From an uncultured Prevotella sp. (GTDB lineage Bacteria > Bacteroidota > Bacteroidia > Bacteroidales > Bacteroidaceae), in contig CAJODL010000007.1 of NCBI GenBank assembly GCA_905233165.1, positions 1 to 64,000 of the forward strand: DNA of 64,000 nucleotides, written 5' to 3'. Positions 16,154 to 25,440 of the stretch are shown one piece after another. Both the position numbers and the translations under genes were made by a program. Positions within the stretch are counted from its first letter, which is position 1; each line of letters begins with the position of its first letter. A model generated the notes under the pieces. That model saw only the letters and a program-made list of their open reading frames with translations, did no database searches and had not been told where the DNA came from.

Positions 16154-18148
16154 ATGCAAACAACAGACGAATTATATGAATCCTTAGTAAAGGGCTACAT
16201 GGAGTCAGCTCACCGTAAGAAGGTGGACCTGATACAGAAGGCATACAACTTTGCCTGCCACGCCCACGAAGGCGCGACACGTCCTTGCGGCGAGCCATAT
16301 ATGATACACCCCCTCTCTGTTGCCATCATAGCATCACAGGAGATGGGACTGGGCTCTACCAGCATCTGTGCCGCTCTGCTCCATGACTCTATCAAGGATA
16401 CAGACTATACCATTGATGATATTGAGAATATCTTCGGCACAAAGATAGCACAGATTGTTGACGGACTGACAAAGATTTCCGGCGGCATCTTTGGTGCACA
16501 GGCCGAAGCACAGGCAGAGAATCTCAAGAAGCTCCTCCTCACGATGAGTGAAGACATCCGCGTCATCCTCATCAAGATATGCGACCGCCTCGACAATATG
16601 CGCCACATAGAGCGTGAGGAAGAGGAGAAGCGTAACAAGATAGCAGGCGAGACGCTCTATCTCTATGCGCCTCTCGCTAATCGTCTCGGATTAAATGCCA
16701 TAAAGTCCGAACTCGAAGACCTCGCCTTCCGTTATGAATATCCGAAGGAATATGCCAAGATAGAGAAGAATTTGCAGCATACCAATGCGCAGCGTGAGAC
16801 ATTGTTCGAAGCCTTCACCGCTCCCATCCGGGAAGCTCTCGACAAGATGGGTATCAAATACACCATCAAGGCTCGCGTAAAAAGTCCCTACTCTATTTGG
16901 AATAAGATGCAGAAGAAGAATGTCTCTTTCGACGAGATTTACGACATCCTTGCTGTCCGCATTGTTTATGAACCAAAGTCTCGTGAAGACGAGGTTGACG
17001 AATGTTTCCGCATCTATGTAGCCCTCAGCCGCATGTATAAGTCCCATCCGGGACGTCTTCGCGACTGGCTCTCCCACCCTAAGGCCAACGGCTACCGCGC
17101 CCTGCATGTCACTCTCATGAGTAAGCAGGGACAATGGATAGAGGTGCAGATACGTTCTACCCACATGGACGACATCGCCGAGCAGGGCTTTGCTGCACAT
17201 TGGAAGTATAAGGACGATGCCGACCCGATGAATACCGAGAAGGTTACTGAGGACGAACTCAACGGCTGGCTGCAGACCATCAAGGAGATACTCGACGACC
17301 CACAGCCGGATGCGATGGATTTCCTCGATGCCATAAAGCTCAACCTCTTTGCCTCCGAGATATTTGTCTTCACTCCCAAGGGCGACATCATCACAATGCC
17401 CGCAAACTGTACGGCACTCGATTTTGCCTTCCAGATACACACCTTCCTCGGCACCCATTGCATCGGTGCAAAGGTGAACCATCGCCTCGTGCCGCTGTCA
17501 CAGCAGCTAAAGGGTGGCGACCAGGTGGAAATCATCACATCGCCTTCGCAGCATGTGCATCGCGACTGGCTCAACTATGTCACCACCGCCAAGGCACGCA
17601 ATAAGATACAGTCGCTCTTGCGAAAACAGGAACGTGAGCAGGCCCGTGCCGGAGAAGAAATCCTCAAGGCGTGGCTGGAGCAGAATAGTCTCACCATCAC
17701 GACACAGTCCCTCGACCGTCTTCGCGAGAGTCACATGAGCGGCACCAACGAACGCCTCCTCATTGATATTGCCAACGGCGACATCACCCTCGACCAGCGC
17801 GACCTCAACTGCGTACTATATGGTCCGAAGAATGCCGACGACAAACTCCGCAAGAAGGGATGGCGAAGGTACGTGCCGTTTATGAAGGCTAAGGCGCCAA
17901 AGATTACCGAGCGCGACATGATATACACCATCTCCCTGCGTGGTATCGACCGCAAAGGAATGCTGAAGGATGTATCGACATTGCTCTACGAACAGTTCGA
18001 CATCAACATCCTGAAGCTCAACATCCAGACCAACGACGGCATCTTCTCCTGCGAAACGGTCTTCAAGGTGCGCGACAACACCATCCTCGATACCATCATC
18101 AAGAAGATGAAGGACATCGAAGGCATCAAGAAAGTACAGAAGAAGTAA
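16154..18148 (+). CDS. RelA/SpoT-family (p)ppGpp enzyme
   Basis: 664 aa with HD, synthetase, TGS and ACT domains in order. Synthetase residues look intact: RVKSPYSIWNKMQ, SFDEIYDILAVRIV, HPKANGYRALH, IEVQIRS. The HD metal ligands are present (MIHPLSV, LLHD, KICDRLDNMR), but the catalytic HDxxED motif reads HDSIKD, so the key Glu is Lys, and RKSG before the first His is RPCG. TGS starts near IITMPANCTALDF; ACT is at the C-terminus. I infer a synthetase with weak or no hydrolase, i.e. a RelA-like member. A second RSH gene elsewhere would be expected. It ends a parAB-envelope run. Confidence 0.9.
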   Translation: MQTTDELYESLVKGYMESAHRKKVDLIQKAYNFACHAHEGATRPCGEPYMIHPLSVAIIASQEMGLGSTSICAALLHDSIKDTDYTIDDIENIFGTKIAQIVDGLTKISGGIFGAQAEAQAENLKKLLLTMSEDIRVILIKICDRLDNMRHIEREEEEKRNKIAGETLYLYAPLANRLGLNAIKSELEDLAFRYEYPKEYAKIEKNLQHTNAQRETLFEAFTAPIREALDKMGIKYTIKARVKSPYSIWNKMQKKNVSFDEIYDILAVRIVYEPKSREDEVDECFRIYVALSRMYKSHPGRLRDWLSHPKANGYRALHVTLMSKQGQWIEVQIRSTHMDDIAEQGFAAHWKYKDDADPMNTEKVTEDELNGWLQTIKEILDDPQPDAMDFLDAIKLNLFASEIFVFTPKGDIITMPANCTALDFAFQIHTFLGTHCIGAKVNHRLVPLSQQLKGGDQVEIITSPSQHVHRDWLNYVTTAKARNKIQSLLRKQEREQARAGEEILKAWLEQNSLTITTQSLDRLRESHMSGTNERLLIDIANGDITLDQRDLNCVLYGPKNADDKLRKKGWRRYVPFMKAKAPKITERDMIYTISLRGIDRKGMLKDVSTLLYEQFDINILKLNIQTNDGIFSCETVFKVRDNTILDTIIKKMKDIEGIKKVQKK

Positions 18149-18178
18149 CGGTTAAAGGTTAAAGGTTAAAGGTTAAAG
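18149..18178. repeat. GGTTAAA heptamer array
   Basis: Four near-perfect GGTTAAA units lie between the relA-like stop and the pectinesterase start. Confidence 0.85.
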
Positions 18179-18182
18179 CTCA

Positions 18183-19070
18183 ATGTTAAATAAATTTCAT
18201 TTTTTCATTTTTTCATTCTTTCATTTTTTCATTCTTACTGCGTCAGCGCAACTTGATACTATCGTAGTGGCTCGTGATGGCACTGGCGACTTCCGTAATA
18301 TTGCGGAGGCTATCGACAAATGCCGTGCCCTGATGGATACCAAACGCGTTATATATATTAAAAAAGGTGTCTATAAGGAAAAGCTCGTCATTCCCTCCCA
18401 CCTCACTAATATCCAATTGTGGGGAGAAAGTCGTGATTCAACTATCATCACGTACGATGACCATGCCAACATCAACAATATGGGCACCTTTAACAGCTAT
18501 ACCCTCAAGGTGGCAGGAAGGGATATCTTACTCCGCGACCTCACCATCGAGAATAATGCTGCGCCACTGGGACAGGCTGTAGCACTCTTTGCCGACGGCG
18601 ACGGACAATACTATTACAACTGCCGCTTCCGTGGTAATCAGGACACCGTATATACCGGTCCCGGAAAGGCGACGCAGCATTTTGTTGACTGTATCATCGA
18701 AGGCACTACCGACTTCATCTTCGGTCCTGCAACGGCATACTTCGAAAACTGTACTATCATAAGCAAGAAGAATTCATACATCACCGCTGCTGCCACTCCA
18801 CAGGATGTCGAGGTAGGCTATGTCTTCATCAACTGCCATCTGCAGGCAGCCCCGGGTGTTACGAAATGCTATCTCGGACGTCCGTGGCGACCCTATGCCT
18901 ACACGCTCTTTAAAGACTGCTACCTCGGTGCTCACATACGTCCGGAGGGATGGGACAACTGGCGCAATCCTGAGAACGAGAAGACAGCCCGCTATTTCGA
19001 AGCCAACAACTTCGGTCCGGGCGCCGACACATCAAAACGCGTGAAATGGGTGAAGACAGCCAGAAAATAA
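18183..19070 (+). CDS. Pectinesterase (carbohydrate esterase family 8)
   Basis: 295 aa. CE8 motifs are all visible: GQAVAL with its Gln, GNQDTVY with Gln and catalytic Asp, GTTDFIFG with the second Asp, and LGRPWR with the substrate-binding Arg. It removes methyl esters from homogalacturonan. The hydrophobic core of the signal peptide (KFHFFIFSFFHFFIL) is encoded by an 8-nt tandem repeat (TTTTTCAT-like, 18198-18236). No SusC/SusD pair or pectate lyase is adjacent, so it is an isolated pectin gene. Confidence 0.93.
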   Translation: MLNKFHFFIFSFFHFFILTASAQLDTIVVARDGTGDFRNIAEAIDKCRALMDTKRVIYIKKGVYKEKLVIPSHLTNIQLWGESRDSTIITYDDHANINNMGTFNSYTLKVAGRDILLRDLTIENNAAPLGQAVALFADGDGQYYYNCRFRGNQDTVYTGPGKATQHFVDCIIEGTTDFIFGPATAYFENCTIISKKNSYITAAATPQDVEVGYVFINCHLQAAPGVTKCYLGRPWRPYAYTLFKDCYLGAHIRPEGWDNWRNPENEKTARYFEANNFGPGADTSKRVKWVKTARK

Positions 19071-19088
19071 TTAGGAGTTAGGAATTAA

Positions 19089-19143
19089 TTCCCATTAGTC
19101 CCATTAGTCCCATTAGTCCTATTAGCCCCATAAGCCCCATTAT
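19089..19143. repeat. 9-mer tandem array (CCCATTAGT)
   Basis: About six copies of CCCATTAGT drifting to CCCATAAGC. The array fills most of the gap before fucO; beyond it are AATTTTC repeats. No standard -7 box is apparent here. Confidence 0.9.
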
Positions 19144-19176
19144 ATTATTCAATTTTCAATTTTCAATAAATAAACT

Positions 19177-20331
19177 ATGGTAAACAGATTTATTCTTAAC
19201 GAAGTATCTTATTTTGGAGCAGGGGCCCGCAAGGAGCTTCCTGAAGTTCTTAACCGCATGGGCGTGAAGAAAGCCCTCGTATGCACCGACAAGGGTCTGC
19301 TGAAGGTAGGCACTGCACAGAAGGTCACCGAAGTGCTCGACCAGTGTGGCTTCCCTTACGAAATATTCTCTGAGGTAAAGCCAAATCCTACCGTTACCAA
19401 CGTGAAGGATGGCATCAAGGCATTCGCTGACGCTAAGGCCGACTGCATCATCGCCATCGGTGGCGGTTCTGCTATGGACACCGCAAAGGGTATCGGCATC
19501 GTTACCAACAACCCAGAGTTCTCTGACATCGTAAGCCTCGAAGGCGTTGCACCGACCAAGAAGAAGAGTGTGCCCATCATCGCGCTGCCTACTACTGCCG
19601 GCACTGGTGCAGAGGTAACTATCAACTACGTCATCATCGACGAAGAGCGTCAGGCAAAGATGGTATGCGTTGACCCTAACGACATCCCAGCCGTTGCTAT
19701 CGTAGATGCCGAGCTGATGTACAGCCTTCCAAAGAGTCTCACCGCCGCAACCGGTATGGATGCCCTCACCCACGCCATCGAAGGTTACATCACCAAGGGC
19801 GCATGGGTAATGAGCGATATGTATGAGCTGCAGGCCATCAAGATGATAGCAGAGTTCCTGCCTCTCGCTGTTGAAGAGCCTACCAATCCGAAGGGCCGCG
19901 AAGGCATGGCACTGGCACAGTACATCGCTGCACAGGCATTCTCAAATGTCGGTCTCGGCCTCGTTCACGGCATGGCACACCCAATGGGTTCTCTCCACGA
20001 CATCCCACACGGCGTGGCAAATGCCCTCCTCTTGCCAACCATCATGGAGTTCAATATGCCAAAGTGCATTGAGAAGTTTGGCGTCATTGCTCAGACCATG
20101 GGTGTAGATACCACCGGCATGAGCGCCCAGGAGGCAGCCCAGGCAGCCGTTGATGCTGTCAAGGCCCTCTCTATCCGTGTCGGCATACCACAGACACTCA
20201 CTGCCCTCGGCATAAAGGAAGAGGACATCCCAGCCCTCGCTGCACAAGCCATCGCAGACGTCTGCACACCAGGCAACCCACGCGATGTAACAGAAGCAGA
20301 AATCGTTGAGCTCTACAAGAAAGTGCTGTAA
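19177..20331 (+). CDS. fucO: Lactaldehyde reductase / iron-containing alcohol dehydrogenase
   Basis: 384 aa and co-linear with E. coli FucO from NRFILNE to the C-terminus. Cofactor site AIGGGSAMDTAKGIGI and ALPTTAGTGAEVT; Fe ligands in ATGMDALTHAIEGY (Asp, His), LGLVHGMAHPMG (His) and IPHGVANA (His). It reduces L-lactaldehyde, formed from fucose or rhamnose, to 1,2-propanediol with NADH. The gene stands alone and is closed by a strong terminator. The GH106 rhamnosidase at 35.6-38.2 kb could supply rhamnose upstream of this step (inference). Confidence 0.92.
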   Translation: MVNRFILNEVSYFGAGARKELPEVLNRMGVKKALVCTDKGLLKVGTAQKVTEVLDQCGFPYEIFSEVKPNPTVTNVKDGIKAFADAKADCIIAIGGGSAMDTAKGIGIVTNNPEFSDIVSLEGVAPTKKKSVPIIALPTTAGTGAEVTINYVIIDEERQAKMVCVDPNDIPAVAIVDAELMYSLPKSLTAATGMDALTHAIEGYITKGAWVMSDMYELQAIKMIAEFLPLAVEEPTNPKGREGMALAQYIAAQAFSNVGLGLVHGMAHPMGSLHDIPHGVANALLLPTIMEFNMPKCIEKFGVIAQTMGVDTTGMSAQEAAQAAVDAVKALSIRVGIPQTLTALGIKEEDIPALAAQAIADVCTPGNPRDVTEAEIVELYKKVL

Positions 20332-20354
20332 AACAGCTTAGTAACTTAATAGTT

Positions 20355-20393
20355 AAATGACGCAGGATGTTCATTGCATCCTGCGTCATTTTT
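20355..20393 (+). terminator. Rho-independent terminator after fucO
   Basis: A perfect 14-bp stem AATGACGCAGGATG / CATCCTGCGTCATT with a 7-nt loop, followed by a T run. Strong intrinsic terminator. Confidence 0.9.
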
Positions 20394-20819
20394 ACCTTTC
20401 AACTTTCAGTTTTCGACCTTCACTCAACATCAAAGGTCATAAGTAATAGATTTTGCTGCTTGATATTCCGTCATAAGTAGGATATAGCTCCCGATTTTAA
20501 AGAGGTAACATAACACCTAACATAAACCTAACATCAAATCGGCATTGTTTAGAGGTGTTTCTTTCTGAGATTCCCCTTGTTCCTATAAAAAAACAATAAA
20601 AGATGACATGCAACGAGAAAGTAAAAGCACTGCGCACACGGCATGAGGCGCTGCTGATGCGCAAGAACGAACCATGCCTGACACACTTATGCCTGCCACA
20701 AACATTTATGACATGCGTCTTACGCAGCATGAGGACGGTTGGATATATGGCGTTTTCTGTGCAGAGCCACATTCCTCACCGCCACAATGCCATAAGACAC
20801 AAGGAATGACATCGGCCAT
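20394..20819. other. Intergenic stretch without a convincing gene
   Basis: 426 bp between the fucO terminator and the convergent HhH gene. It holds an open frame of 68 codons at 20603-20809 ([20 protein letters not shown] at its start) that I do not recognise, and CCTAACATAAA repeats near 20511-20533. No tRNA or terminator was seen. The small frame might be a gene fragment. Confidence 0.5.
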
Positions 20820-21749
20820 TCACTTTACCTTCACCGTATCGTAACGCAGGAAGGGGGTGATTCTCTCTACTGTCCTGGCATCGAAGGATGGCAGGGCTGA
20901 GATGTCGGAGGCACGTGTTATGGCACCTGAGAGGCGACGAAGGCTCATTATGTCACGGGCTTGGGTGTAGTTGAGAAGCGGATGGGCAGAAAGTTCCTTC
21001 TGCGACCACAGGTTGATGAAGATGGGAGGGAAATTCTGCGATGCCGTCATATACGTCAGCGCTGTCTCGGGAAAGTCGCGAATGGAGAGCAGCTCCTCGG
21101 GCGACGTGAATGCCTGCTTGCGTTTGCGTAACTCCACAATGCGCATGGCAAAATAATCACCAATGCCGGGGATGCGCTTCAGCATAGCAGTGTCAGCAGT
21201 GTTGATGTCAACAGTCTCGCCAAAGCGGAGCTTTTTGGGGTTGTTTTTATTCGGAATGATCCGAGTATCTTGAGCACTCCGAGTATTCTGAGTATCCCGA
21301 TTGCTTTTCTCTCTTTTCACAACATCTGCTGCCATCACCTCTGGCGCGATGGTGATATATGGTTCCAGCTGACGATATTTCTCTAATGTCAGCCCATAGA
21401 GGCGTGCAAAGTCTTCCTTTACACGATAGCGCCCGCCACAGGAACGGTACTTCAAAATGTTGCGTACTTGCCACTGCGCAAGTCCCAACGACAACAGTTG
21501 CGCCTCCGAGGCAGTGTTAGGGTCGAAGGGGGATAGTTGAGAGTTGATAGTTGAGAGTTGAGAGTGATTATCCCCTTGAACTTCTTGAACCCTTAAACTT
21601 CTTAAACTCTTTGAACCCCTTAAGCTCTTTGAACTCCCATTGTCCTGTTCCGACAAATGGGGGAACAGGATAATGGACACTATTATCACCAGAGCGAGGA
21701 CGATGACAGCATCGCGCTCGCTACTACTGAAACGCCTCAGGAATTTCAT
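20820..21749 (-). CDS. ComEA-like helix-hairpin-helix protein, membrane-anchored
   Basis: 309 aa. One N-terminal transmembrane helix ([16 protein letters not shown]) and at least two helix-hairpin-helix units: [20 protein letters not shown] and [20 protein letters not shown], with a further degenerate one near the C-terminus ([16 protein letters not shown]). Such proteins bind DNA without sequence specificity. The linker ([15 protein letters not shown], then [11 protein letters not shown]) is encoded by heptamer-like repeats on the plus strand at about 21536-21640. The start overlaps the CYTH gene by 26 bp. Confidence 0.85.
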   Translation of the reverse strand: MKFLRRFSSSERDAVIVLALVIIVSIILFPHLSEQDNGSSKSLRGSKSLRSLRVQEVQGDNHSQLSTINSQLSPFDPNTASEAQLLSLGLAQWQVRNILKYRSCGGRYRVKEDFARLYGLTLEKYRQLEPYITIAPEVMAADVVKREKSNRDTQNTRSAQDTRIIPNKNNPKKLRFGETVDINTADTAMLKRIPGIGDYFAMRIVELRKRKQAFTSPEELLSIRDFPETALTYMTASQNFPPIFINLWSQKELSAHPLLNYTQARDIMSLRRLSGAITRASDISALPSFDARTVERITPFLRYDTVKVK

Positions 21750-22227
21750 GTTTCCATGTGGGATATGATTCCTTGAGCAGATGCTTATTATAGAAATGTG
21801 GATTGCCGGTCACCTCCGGACCAAGGAACTCTGGCTTTGCAAAGTCTTCATCGGCACTACCCAGTTCCACCTCCGCAAACAGCAATCCCTCATTCGCACC
21901 GTGGAAATCATCAACCTCAAAGGTATGGCCCTCGTAGGGTATGAGATAGCGTGTCTTCTCAATCAGGCCGCCGCGACAGAGTTTCATCATCTCCTTAGCA
22001 TCAGCAACGGGTATCTCGCGTTCGAACTCATAGCGTGACAACCCACCATCGAGAGAAGGCCCCTTGATAGTCAGGAATGCCTTCTCGCCATACAGACGCA
22101 CACGAACCGTCGCACCCTTGACATCCATGTAACCCTGACAAATGAGGGAACGGGACACCGACTGGGTAACGAAACGAGAGAAGAAACACTCGCGATGAAC
22201 CAGAAACTTACGCTCTATCTCTTGCAT
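21724..22227 (-). CDS. CYTH-domain protein (triphosphate tunnel enzyme family)
   Basis: 167 aa. Starts with the family signature MQEIERKFLV (ExExK type) and has alternating charged strands VRVRLYGEKAFLTIKG, YEFEREIP, TRYLIPY, FEVDDFHG, LLFAEVEL. These build the triphosphate tunnel. Bacterial relatives are inorganic triphosphatases or, less often, class IV adenylate cyclases; the substrate cannot be told from sequence. It starts 1 bp after the stop of the small membrane peptide gene, so translation is likely coupled. Confidence 0.88.
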   Translation of the reverse strand: MQEIERKFLVHRECFFSRFVTQSVSRSLICQGYMDVKGATVRVRLYGEKAFLTIKGPSLDGGLSRYEFEREIPVADAKEMMKLCRGGLIEKTRYLIPYEGHTFEVDDFHGANEGLLFAEVELGSADEDFAKPEFLGPEVTGNPHFYNKHLLKESYPTWKHEIPEAFQ

Positions 22228-22228
22228 A

Positions 22229-22381
22229 CTAAGAAACCATCACGATGCTGTATATGGCATAGATAACGCCAAGAGCGATGAGGATACCGAATATCCAGTT
22301 GATGACGTTACGACCTTCTTGTTCTTGTTTTGCTGCGTATGCCTCTTTCTTGGCATTACGAATTAACTTTTTTGCTTTCAT
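22229..22381 (-). CDS. Small membrane peptide, 50 aa
   Basis: An ATG at 22381 opens a 50-codon frame ending TAG at 22229. The product has a basic, Lys/Ala-rich N-terminus (MKAKKLIRNAKKEAYAAK), then one hydrophobic helix (WIFGILIALGVIYAIYSIV). It fits exactly between prfB and the CYTH gene with a 1-bp gap to the latter. The tight fit and clear N-in single-pass topology support a real gene. Function unknown. Confidence 0.75.
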   Translation of the reverse strand: MKAKKLIRNAKKEAYAAKQEQEGRNVINWIFGILIALGVIYAIYSIVMVS

Positions 22382-22435
22382 AGTTATTATACCTTTTTAT
22401 ATTATATATATTTACCTTTGACCTTAGACCTTTGA

Positions 22436-23554
22436 CTATTTATTATTAAGCGCCATAAGATAGGCTTTGATGAAGCCGTCGAGCTTTCCGTCCATGACAG
22501 CATCGACGTCTGTTGTCTGATATCCTGTGCGATGGTCTTTTACGCGGCGGTCATCAAAGACGTAGGAGCGTATCTGACTACCCCACTCTATCTTCAACTT
22601 GCTGGCCTCTATCTCTGCCTGCGCTTCCATGCGCTTTTTCATTGCGCGGTCATAAAGCTGTGACTTCAACAGACGCATAGCATTCTCACGGTTCTGCTGC
22701 TGCTTTCGCGATTCGGTATTGGCGATAAGTATCTCCTCTTCCTCTCCGGTGTCAGGGTCTTGGTACATATAACGCAGACGCACACCGGTCTCCACCTTGT
22801 TGACATTCTGTCCACCAGCACCGCTGGAGCGGAAGGTGTCCCACGATACGCGGGCAGGATCGACATACACCTCAATGGTATCATCTATCAACGGCGTTAC
22901 AAAGACAGAGGCGAACGATGTCATGCGCTTACCCTGGGCATTATATGGCGATACTCGCACCAGGCGATGCACACCGCTCTCGGACTTCAGATATCCGTAA
23001 GCATTGTCGCCTGTGGCATTCTCTATCTGCATAGTGACAGACTTGATGCCGGCATCGTCTGCCTCCAACAGGTCAACGATGGTAACCTTATAGCCACCCT
23101 TCTCAGCCCAGCGCATATACATACGCATAAGCATCTGTGCCCAATCCTGTGCCTCTGTGCCACCGGCACCACTGTTAATCTTCAGCACTGCATCCATAGA
23201 GTCTTCCTCCTGACGCAGCATATTCTTCAGTTCGAGAGCCTCAACAGCACGCAAAGCGCGATCGTAGGCAGCATCGACCTCTTCTTCAGTGACCATCTCA
23301 TCGCGATAGAACTCCATAGACAGCTGCAACTCATCAGCCGATGAACGCACCTCGTTATAGCCCTCTATCCATTTGCGCAGCTCACCAACCACCTTCATCT
23401 GAGCACGAGCCCTCTCTGGGTCGTCCCAAAAATCCGGTGCCTGCGTGCGAAGGTCTTCTTCTTCAAATTCTATCTTTTTGCGCTCTATATCAAGATAGGT
23501 ATAGAGCGCTTCAGCGCGGTCTATTATATCCTTAACCTGTTCTTGTGTTACCAT
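22436..23554 (-). CDS. prfB: Peptide chain release factor 2
   Basis: 372 aa. Contains GGQ (SSGAGGQNVNKVETGV) for peptidyl-tRNA hydrolysis and, in the codon-recognition region, SPY where E. coli RF2 has SPF (GVHRLVRVSPYNAQGKRMTS). It terminates at UGA and UAA. The programmed +1 frameshift site near codon 25 is absent: the codons read TAT CTT GAT ATA (Y-L-D-I) in one continuous frame, where the recoding site would read TAT CTT TGA. The ATG follows the stop of the acyl-CoA ligase gene directly. Confidence 0.95.
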   Translation of the reverse strand: MVTQEQVKDIIDRAEALYTYLDIERKKIEFEEEDLRTQAPDFWDDPERARAQMKVVGELRKWIEGYNEVRSSADELQLSMEFYRDEMVTEEEVDAAYDRALRAVEALELKNMLRQEEDSMDAVLKINSGAGGTEAQDWAQMLMRMYMRWAEKGGYKVTIVDLLEADDAGIKSVTMQIENATGDNAYGYLKSESGVHRLVRVSPYNAQGKRMTSFASVFVTPLIDDTIEVYVDPARVSWDTFRSSGAGGQNVNKVETGVRLRYMYQDPDTGEEEEILIANTESRKQQQNRENAMRLLKSQLYDRAMKKRMEAQAEIEASKLKIEWGSQIRSYVFDDRRVKDHRTGYQTTDVDAVMDGKLDGFIKAYLMALNNK

Positions 23555-25384
23555 TTATGAGATAATATTTGTGTCTTCTTCATACATGCGGTCAATGATA
23601 TCCTTATAGTGTTGGCATATCACAGAACGCCTTGTCTTAAGTGTGTTTGTTATCTCTCCCTTCTCCATTGAGAATGGTTCGGTGAGCAGAGTGAAACGCT
23701 TCACCTGCTCATATCCTGCCAATCCCTGCTGTAAGGTATTGATGCGATTAAAGAGCATTCGTGTCACAAGCGGATTTTGGCACAAGTCTTCACGTCCCTT
23801 GAAAGGAATGTCGAATTCGCGTGCAAACTCTTCCAGCAACGGATATGACGGTACTATCAATGCACTGACGAACTTACGCTCATCGGCAATGACAGCAATC
23901 TGCTCTATGTACTTATCCACCAACAGCTTTGACTCCACTGCCTGTGGCGCAATATATTTTCCGTTCGAAGTCTTATAAAGGTCTTTTATACGCTCTGTAA
24001 GGAACAACTCGCCATCACGCAAGTATCCGGCATCACCAGTGCGGAAATAGCCATCCTCGGTAAACGCCTGCCTGTTGAGTTCATCACGCCGGTAATAACC
24101 CTTTGTGATGGTAGGACCCTTGAGGAGTATTTCCCCATTATCATCGATACGAATGTCGATGGTGCTTATAGGACGTCCCACAGAACCGATGGTATAAGGC
24201 TCATCACGATGGTCGCACGATACTGTAGCAAGACTTTCGGTAAGGCCGTAGCCAACTATCATATTTAGTCCTATAGAGTGAACGAACTCCTCTACCTGCT
24301 GTGACACCACTGCCCCTGCTGTAGGGAAGATGTTTGGGTTCTCAAGCCCCAGGCGCTTGCGTACTATTGAGAGAATGGTGTTGTTATACAACTTATACTT
24401 CATCGCCAATGCCAAAGGCGGTCTCTTACCCTTAGCCCGATATTCTATATTATATTTCCGTCCAATCTTCAGGGCATTCCTAAAGATGGCAGCATGAACC
24501 GGTGATGCCTTGTCGACAGTATCCATCACTCCGGCATACACTTTTTCCCAAAAGCGCGGTACTGCCGACATACTCGTAGGATGTGTCTCACGCATAGACT
24601 GCTGTATCTCATGAGGGTCAGTATTTATTATCAGAGTACTTCCCATCGTCATTGCCAGGAAGTCCCAACCCCTCTCAAAGATATGAGTGATAGGCAGGAA
24701 TGTTATTATCCTATCCTTTTCATTGATAGGCACGCACTTGCTGTTATCCTTGAAAGCAGCAGCATACTGTCCGCAGGTAAGAATAACCCCCTTCGACTCG
24801 CCTGTAGTACCAGAGGTATAGAGAATGTTAGCAATATCACTGTTATTCAGCTTTTCACGTGCATCCGCCAGCTGCTCCTCCAATTCCGGAGTCACCTGGG
24901 TATTATTCAGGAAGTCATCAAAATAAACCGATGTCACATCATGCTCTGCCAGCGTCACTGCCCTGTCATAGATTACGATACGCTCCAAAGAAGGGCACAA
25001 AGCCTGCACCCTGCGTGCCTTGTCATACTGTTCCTGTTCACCCACAAAGATGATACGTATCCGTGCATCATCAATGATAAACTGCAGCTGCTGCTCAGAA
25101 CTCGTGGCATAGAACGGAATAGATACTGCTCTGACACCGAAAGCGCCAAAGTCAGTATATATGTATTGGACAGCATTTTGTGAAAATACACCAATATTCT
25201 CCTGTGGCTGAACACCATAACTAAGAAGTGCCAAAGAAACTCTATCCACATTCTGTGAGAACTCTATCCATGACACATTTTTCCACTCTGCGCTACCGAA
25301 ATCCTTGTATTCCAACGCAATGCGTGAACCATATTTCTTGGCTTGTTCGTGGGGAATCAAAGCCAAATGACAAACTGTTTGCAT
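23555..25384 (-). CDS. Long-chain fatty acid CoA ligase (AMP-binding)
   Basis: 609 aa from the start at 25384 (MQTVCHLALIPHEQ). Adenylation core motifs: ILYTSGTTGESKGVILT, LPITHIFERG, GYGLTESLATVSCD, DGYFRTGDAGYL and a C-terminal KTSNGKYIAPQ lysine region. It activates fatty acids to acyl-CoA at the inner face of the membrane. A longer frame opens at 25411, but that codon lies within the minus-strand -7 box (25409-25416), so it cannot be translated from this promoter. It heads the operon with prfB, the 50-aa peptide, CYTH and HhH genes. Confidence 0.92.
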   Translation of the reverse strand: MQTVCHLALIPHEQAKKYGSRIALEYKDFGSAEWKNVSWIEFSQNVDRVSLALLSYGVQPQENIGVFSQNAVQYIYTDFGAFGVRAVSIPFYATSSEQQLQFIIDDARIRIIFVGEQEQYDKARRVQALCPSLERIVIYDRAVTLAEHDVTSVYFDDFLNNTQVTPELEEQLADAREKLNNSDIANILYTSGTTGESKGVILTCGQYAAAFKDNSKCVPINEKDRIITFLPITHIFERGWDFLAMTMGSTLIINTDPHEIQQSMRETHPTSMSAVPRFWEKVYAGVMDTVDKASPVHAAIFRNALKIGRKYNIEYRAKGKRPPLALAMKYKLYNNTILSIVRKRLGLENPNIFPTAGAVVSQQVEEFVHSIGLNMIVGYGLTESLATVSCDHRDEPYTIGSVGRPISTIDIRIDDNGEILLKGPTITKGYYRRDELNRQAFTEDGYFRTGDAGYLRDGELFLTERIKDLYKTSNGKYIAPQAVESKLLVDKYIEQIAVIADERKFVSALIVPSYPLLEEFAREFDIPFKGREDLCQNPLVTRMLFNRINTLQQGLAGYEQVKRFTLLTEPFSMEKGEITNTLKTRRSVICQHYKDIIDRMYEEDTNIIS

Positions 25385-25408
25385 GATATAGGTTTCTAAA
25401 TTTTGATG

Positions 25409-25440
25409 CAAATTTAAGCAAAAAATTTGTACATTCCAAA
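25409..25440 (-). promoter_or_regulatory. Minus-strand promoter for the acyl-CoA ligase operon
   Basis: TAAATTTG (-7) at 25409-25416 and TTTG (-33) at 25437-25440, spacer 20 bp. It overlaps the plus-strand promoter; the two -33 boxes lie in one perfect inverted repeat. Confidence 0.7.

Noticed and set aside
20603..20809. 68-codon plus-strand frame between fucO and the HhH gene
   Set aside because: No recognisable domain or RBS, odd composition, no operon context; kept only as a note in the intergenic entry.
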